From positions 1 through 8,966 of the forward strand of contig JACQNT010000145.1 in assembly GCA_016202915.1 (NCBI GenBank): DNA of 8,966 nt. The letters run 5' to 3'. Under the pieces are notes generated by a model. That model saw only the letters and a list, made by a program, of their open reading frames with translations. It searched no databases and was not told the DNA's origin. This document shows, piece by piece, positions 5,677 to 8,966 of this stretch; within the stretch, counting starts at the first letter, position 1; every line of letters starts with the position of its first letter. A program made the translations under genes and the position numbers. Origin of the DNA: Acidobacteriota bacterium. Lineage in GTDB: Bacteria; Acidobacteriota; Polarisedimenticolia; Gp22-AA2.

Positions 5677-7144
5677 AGGAGGGATCCAGGACCGAGGCGA
5701 TGGAGCGGACGGTGACCGGCCCGACCGTCTCGAGGTCCTTCTTCAGAGAGGCGGCGGGGCCGACCACGACGACTGCCAGGTCGTCGAGCGGCAGGAAGCG
5801 GGCGGCCGAGCGCTTCATGGCCTCGACTCCGACGCCACGCACGCGCTTCTGGTACTGGTTGATGTAGTCCGCACCCAATCCGTAGAACTCCACGTTGAGG
5901 ATCTCGGCCGCCAGATCGTCCGGGCTCTCGATGCGCAGGGGGTAGAGGCCGGCGAGGTAGTTGCGCGCCTTGTCGAGGGAGTCCGCCGGGATCGTCCCCT
6001 CGCGCACCCGCCGGATCTGGTCCAGCGACAGGCGGATGGTCTCCAGGACCGTCTCGTTCTTCGAGAATGTGGCCACCGACACGCTCCCCGGCGATCGCAG
6101 CGCTTCGACGCGGCTGCGGATCGAGTACGTCAGCCCCTTCTTGACGCGCACCTCCTCCACCAGGAGGGAAGTGAAGCCGCCTCCCAGGATCGTGTTCGCC
6201 ACCACCAGGGGGAAGTAGCCGGGATCGCCGCGCCTGATCCCCACGTTGCCGAAGCGGATCTGGCTCTGGGTGGCGTCCGGCTTGTCGACGAGCAGCACCT
6301 TCCGGCCGCGGGCCGGCGCGGGGTCCGGGACGCGCACCTCCGGCGTCGCGCGGCGCTTCCAGGCCGCGAAGTACCGCTCGACCCGCTGCGCCGCCTGCGC
6401 CGCGTCGATGTCCCCGACGATCGCCAGGACGGAGTTGTTGGGGGCGAAGCGCGCCTCGTGGAAGGCCTTCACGTCCGAACCGGCGATCGCCTCCACCGAG
6501 CGGCGCGTCCCCTGGGCCGGCCGCCCGTAGGGGTGCGCCCCGAACAGCCAGGAGCCGAACGCCTCCTGCGCCACCCGCTCGGGGTCGTCCAGGCGGGAGA
6601 CGATGTCGGCGAGGACCAGGCGTTTCTCCTTGTCGAACTCCTCCTGGCGGAACGCCGGGCTCAGGACCATGTCGGCGAGCAGATTGAAGCCGACCTCCAG
6701 GTCGCGGCCGGCGAACTCCCCGGCCACCACCGTCGCCTCCGCCCCGGCGAACGATTCGAGCGACCCGCCGACGAACTCGACCTCCTCCGAGAACTGCTGC
6801 GCGGAGCGGGTCCGGGTGCCGCGCTTCAGCAGTCGCGCCATCAGTGACGCCGTCCCCTCCTTCCCCGCCGGATCGGCGGCGGCGCCCGCCCTCACGAGCA
6901 GGCGGAACTGCACCAGCGGGATGGCGCGGCGCTCCAGGACCAGCACCGTCAGTCCGTTCTTCAGGGTCGTCCGCGCGGGCGCCGGGACGGAGAAGCCCCC
7001 CCCGGAAGACGCGGCCGGCGGAGCGGCGGGCCCGGCCGCCGCGCCCCTTGGGAGAACGGACACGATCAGGGCGGCGCCCAGGGCGACGGCCCGCCGGCGC
7101 CTCCCCCGGCCGCATCGGACGTTCGTCCGGCAGGCCGCCCTCAC
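5675..7144 (-). CDS. M16 family peptidase homologue, non-catalytic subunit, exported
   Basis: This is a 489-residue protein. The N-terminus has a run of arginines (15-18), a hydrophobic stretch AVALGAALIVSVL and Ala-rich residues RGAAAG, a typical signal peptide cut near 37-38. The mature part has the two-domain M16B layout: LKNGLTVLVLERR (61-73), RAGAAADPAGKEGTASLMAR (85-104), and a C-terminal domain with GGGFTSLLVEEVRVKKGLTY (321-340). Where the zinc motif HxxEH should be, the sequence reads SLMARL, so the metal site is lost. The Arg333/Tyr340 pair (R...GLTY) that binds substrate backbone is kept. In known bacterial and mitochondrial M16B heterodimers this is the profile of the regulatory or substrate-binding partner. 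The start is GTG in a 4-nt GTGA overlap with the stop of the catalytic gene upstream, so the two are translationally coupled. The product probably acts in the periplasm together with that partner. Confidence 0.9.
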   Translation of the reverse strand: MRAACRTNVRCGRGRRRRAVALGAALIVSVLPRGAAAGPAAPPAASSGGGFSVPAPARTTLKNGLTVLVLERRAIPLVQFRLLVRAGAAADPAGKEGTASLMARLLKRGTRTRSAQQFSEEVEFVGGSLESFAGAEATVVAGEFAGRDLEVGFNLLADMVLSPAFRQEEFDKEKRLVLADIVSRLDDPERVAQEAFGSWLFGAHPYGRPAQGTRRSVEAIAGSDVKAFHEARFAPNNSVLAIVGDIDAAQAAQRVERYFAAWKRRATPEVRVPDPAPARGRKVLLVDKPDATQSQIRFGNVGIRRGDPGYFPLVVANTILGGGFTSLLVEEVRVKKGLTYSIRSRVEALRSPGSVSVATFSKNETVLETIRLSLDQIRRVREGTIPADSLDKARNYLAGLYPLRIESPDDLAAEILNVEFYGLGADYINQYQKRVRGVGVEAMKRSAARFLPLDDLAVVVVGPAASLKKDLETVGPVTVRSIASVLDPS

Positions 7145-8487
7145 CGGCCGCCCTCGCCGCCCTCTTCGGTCGGCGCCAGCGTCACGACGGTGCGATTGTC
7201 GGGCCGGAGGTAGCGCCCCGCCGCCTTCATGACGTCGGCCCTGGTGGCGGCTTCGTACGACTGCAGGATGGTGAACAGGCGGGTGTGGCTCCCGAAGTAC
7301 ATCTCGAACAGGCCGACCTGCTCGGCCTTGCCGCTATTGGTCTTGAGCGCGCGCACCCGCGAGGTCGTGGTGATGTTCTTGGCCTTGCGCAGCTCCGTGT
7401 CGCCCACCTCCTCGCGCCCCAGGCGCTCCACCTCGGCGTGCAGGGCCGCCTCCAGGGCCTCGAGCGGCACGCCCGGCTTCGCCTCCGCGTACATCAGGAA
7501 GAGCGACGGATCGATGCGCCAGTCGTTGCTGACGAAGACCCGCGTCGCCAGCTCTTTCTCGTAGACCAGCGTCCTGACGAGGCGCGAGGAATCCCCCGCC
7601 CCCAGGATGATCTCCACGAGGTCGAGCGGGTACACCTCCTCGCCGCCGGTCCCCGGGACGTGGTAGGCGACGGCGATCGCCGGGAGCTGCGCCGCCTTCT
7701 TCAGGACGGCGCGGCGCTCGCCCCGCTGCTCGGGCTCGTCCCTGACGACGGCGGCCGGCTGGGGCTGGGCCGGGATCGATCCGTAGGCCTTGCCGATGAG
7801 CTCGATCGCCCGCTCGGGCTTGAAGTCCCCCGCCAGGACCACGGTGGCGTTGTTCGGCGCGTAATGCGCGCGAAAATAGGCCTGGCAGTCGGCCACGGTG
7901 ATGGCGTCGAGGTCGGCCATCCAGCCGACGACCGGCCACTGGTAGGGATGGGCGAGGTAGGCGGTGGCCTGCAGGAGCTCGAAGAGCGCTCCCTCCACGT
8001 CGTTGTCCACCCGCAGGCGCCGCTCCTCCTTGACCACCTCCCGCTCCGAGGCCAGGCCCTCCTCCGTGATGCGCAGCGACGCCATCCGGTCAGCTTCCAG
8101 GTCGATCACGGTCTGCAGCGCCTCGGAGGGGAAGTTCTCGTGGTAGGCCGTCAGGTCCTCCGTGGTGAAGGCATTGCTGACGCCGCCGCGGGATTCCAGC
8201 ATCCGGTCGAAGACGCCGGGGCCGTTCTTTTCGGTCCCGTTGAACATCATGTGCTCGAACAGGTGCGAGATCCCCGTTCTGCCCGGGCGCTCGTGGCGCG
8301 ATCCGGCGCGGAAAAAAGTGTAATAGCTGATCGCCGGGACGGAGTGATCCTCGAGCGCCAGGACCTTCAGCCCGTTGTCGAGCTTGTGGGCGACGACGTT
8401 GAAGCGCAGCTCCTGCGCCGGGAGGGGGAGAGCGGAGAGCGTCAGGACGGTGAAGGCGAGCGCGGCGGATCGGAGAGACGGCGTCAT
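7141..8487 (-). CDS. M16 family zinc metallopeptidase, catalytic subunit, exported
   Basis: This 448-residue protein starts with a signal peptide: MTPSLRSAALAFTVLTLSAL, then PLPAQ, with a likely cut near residue 24-25. The catalytic HLFEH (75-79, the inverted HxxEH zinc site of the pitrilysin/insulinase family) is followed by the ASEREVVKEE block, where Glu155 lies 76 residues after His79, the expected third zinc ligand. Further family blocks are SNAFTTEDLTAYHENFP (104-120), the AHPYQWPVVGWMADLD region (179-194), YAPNNATVVLAGDF (209-222) and LGAGDSSRL (295-303). In the C-terminal domain the usual R...GLxY pair is absent: the stretch reads LVYEKELAT (307-315). Activity therefore probably needs the downstream partner, which has the pair. 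It is first in the two-gene operon, with an extended -10 promoter at 8551-8560. Substrates are likely peptides in the periplasm; specificity is unknown. The ATG at 8487 is chosen because it gives the signal peptide. Confidence 0.94.
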   Translation of the reverse strand: MTPSLRSAALAFTVLTLSALPLPAQELRFNVVAHKLDNGLKVLALEDHSVPAISYYTFFRAGSRHERPGRTGISHLFEHMMFNGTEKNGPGVFDRMLESRGGVSNAFTTEDLTAYHENFPSEALQTVIDLEADRMASLRITEEGLASEREVVKEERRLRVDNDVEGALFELLQATAYLAHPYQWPVVGWMADLDAITVADCQAYFRAHYAPNNATVVLAGDFKPERAIELIGKAYGSIPAQPQPAAVVRDEPEQRGERRAVLKKAAQLPAIAVAYHVPGTGGEEVYPLDLVEIILGAGDSSRLVRTLVYEKELATRVFVSNDWRIDPSLFLMYAEAKPGVPLEALEAALHAEVERLGREEVGDTELRKAKNITTTSRVRALKTNSGKAEQVGLFEMYFGSHTRLFTILQSYEAATRADVMKAAGRYLRPDNRTVVTLAPTEEGGEGGR

Positions 8488-8550
8488 CGGGCCCCGGCGG
8501 ATCTCCGGCGCGATGGCAGCCCCGCATGGGGGGCGCTTCGCGGGCGCGGG

Positions 8551-8560
8551 ATTATAGCAG
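8551..8560 (-). promoter_or_regulatory. Extended -10 promoter of the M16 operon
   Basis: The minus strand reads CTGCTATAAT, a perfect TGnTATAAT. It is part of a 15-base sequence (GCCCTCTGCTATAAT, 8565 to 8551) identical to the promoter of the CcmH-like gene at 1780 to 1766. No -35 is evident. The expected transcription start is near 8544, leaving a leader of about 57 nt before the ATG at 8487. That leader is GC-rich and has no strong Shine-Dalgarno site close to the ATG. Confidence 0.65.
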
Positions 8561-8656
8561 AGGGCGCGTGGCGCGGCGGCCCGGAACCGCGGGGCCCCTC
8601 GCGCCGACGGCGCTGCGCGCCCGCAGCAGACGTCGCCCCCGCGCCCCTCTCCGCGC

Positions 8657-8685
8657 TTGCCCGTCCCCTCCCCCGCCGGTATACT
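8657..8685 (+). promoter_or_regulatory. Promoter of the gene starting at 8709
   Basis: TTGCCC (8657-8662, four of six matches to TTGACA) is followed by a 17-bp spacer and TATACT (8680-8685). The predicted start near 8692 gives a short leader that contains the GAGGG Shine-Dalgarno site at 8697-8701. Confidence 0.6.
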
Positions 8686-8708
8686 CCCGGGACCGCGAGG
8701 GACAGCAA

Positions 8709-8966
8709 ATGTCGGCGCTCATGTCGCAAATGTGGACAGGCTTGAGAATCGGCCTCCCGCGCCTACTCCTCCGTCCTTTCCGGATGGCGTGGCTGGCCGC
8801 AGGGATCCTCGGGTGCGCCCTCGCGTTCTGGGCCTGCCGCGGGGACGACGACGGCAACCGCATTCTACCGGTGCGCGCCGACATCACCATCGACCCCGTG
8901 TCGGACGACCCGGCCGTTTACTTCGAGAGGGTTTCGGCCTCCGGCGACCTGGTCACGGTCAATGTC
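8709..8966 (+). CDS. Membrane-anchored or lipoprotein-like protein, N-terminal fragment
   Basis: The reading frame is open from ATG 8709 to the window end (86 codons), so the gene is cut off. ATG 8709 has GAGGG 7 nt upstream and a promoter just before it. Other in-frame ATGs are at 8721, 8730 and 8784. The first 25 residues are Leu/Arg-rich (MSALMSQMWTGLRIG, then PRLLLRPFR). They are followed by a hydrophobic stretch MAWLAAGILGCALAFWAC (26-43) and then RGDDDGNR. Cys43 after Trp-Ala, directly followed by a charged segment, looks like a lipoprotein attachment site, although Phe-Trp-Ala is not a canonical lipobox; an uncleaved anchor is the alternative. The visible mature part (ITIDPVSDDPAVYFERVSAS, then GDLVTVNV) suggests a beta-rich extracytoplasmic domain. 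I do not recognise the family with confidence; a cohesin-like or similar beta-sandwich is only a guess. Confidence 0.65.
   Translation, partial: MSALMSQMWTGLRIGLPRLLLRPFRMAWLAAGILGCALAFWACRGDDDGNRILPVRADITIDPVSDDPAVYFERVSASGDLVTVNV

Larger units (their letters stand above)
8488..8708. other. Divergent intergenic region between M16 operon and the last gene
   Basis: These 221 bp hold the M16 promoter (8551-8560) and the promoter of the rightward gene (8657-8685). Between them, from about 8566 to 8656, is a GC-rich stretch in which I see no gene, clear operator or RNA element. Confidence 0.5.

Noticed and set aside
8519..8530. Small palindrome-like CCCCGCATGGGG in the M16 leader
   Set aside because: The stem is only four pairs, and such matches are common by chance at this base composition.
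6844..8745. A plus-strand open frame of over 600 codons across both M16 genes
   Set aside because: It lies antisense to two genes with signal peptides and M16 motifs, has no family signature of its own, and runs through the divergent promoter region.
1..8966. Defence system, prophage, transposon or CRISPR content
   Set aside because: No transposase, integrase, nuclease or toxin-antitoxin motifs and no regularly spaced repeats were seen. The complete genes have housekeeping or envelope signatures, and composition is even throughout.

Overview
This is a very GC-rich stretch (by eye roughly 70% or more) of bacterial chromosome. Nearly all of it is coding, with short intergenic gaps. I see no mobile elements, tRNA or rRNA genes, CRISPR arrays or obvious recently transferred DNA. 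The gene types and composition fit a high-GC, Gram-negative-type bacterium of the Acidobacteriota or Myxococcota sort: an exported M16 peptidase pair, a CcmH-like protein, a GT-C-like membrane protein with TPRs, and a lipoprotein-like N-terminus. That placement is an inference from general gene content, not from a marker gene.

Left part (1-1140, + strand): the 3' end of a TlyA-type rRNA 2'-O-methyltransferase gene overlaps a complete NAD kinase gene (nadK) by 32 nt. The tlyA-nadK pairing is common in bacteria. Here it stops after nadK, because the next gene is convergent.

Middle (1190-3645): a small single-pass membrane protein with a cysteine-rich CcmH/NrfF-like domain is read leftward. An Atg22/UMF1-type major facilitator transporter is read rightward. 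They share a 96-bp divergent region holding two back-to-back extended -10 promoters. The leftward promoter sits so close to its ATG that the mRNA is predicted to be leaderless. A small GatB/YqeY-domain protein follows the transporter.

Next (3652-5640, + strand): a large polytopic membrane protein with a GT-C-like N-terminal half and TPR-like helices at its C-terminus. It ends in a 34-bp convergent gap that holds a strong GC hairpin.

Right part (5675-8487, - strand): two overlapping genes encode exported M16 family metallopeptidase homologues. The upstream gene has the full HxxEH zinc site but lacks the Arg/Tyr substrate-binding pair. The downstream gene has lost HxxEH but keeps Arg/Tyr. This is the division of labour expected of an obligate catalytic/non-catalytic heterodimer. 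A divergent gene begins at 8709 and runs off the window. It encodes a membrane-anchored or lipoprotein-like protein.

The genes look mostly like housekeeping or envelope functions. I found no convincing new multi-gene system. The most interesting points are the recurrent CTGCTATRAT promoter signature, the predicted leaderless CcmH-like gene with an unusual CxCxC/CxC cysteine cluster, and the complementary M16 pair.
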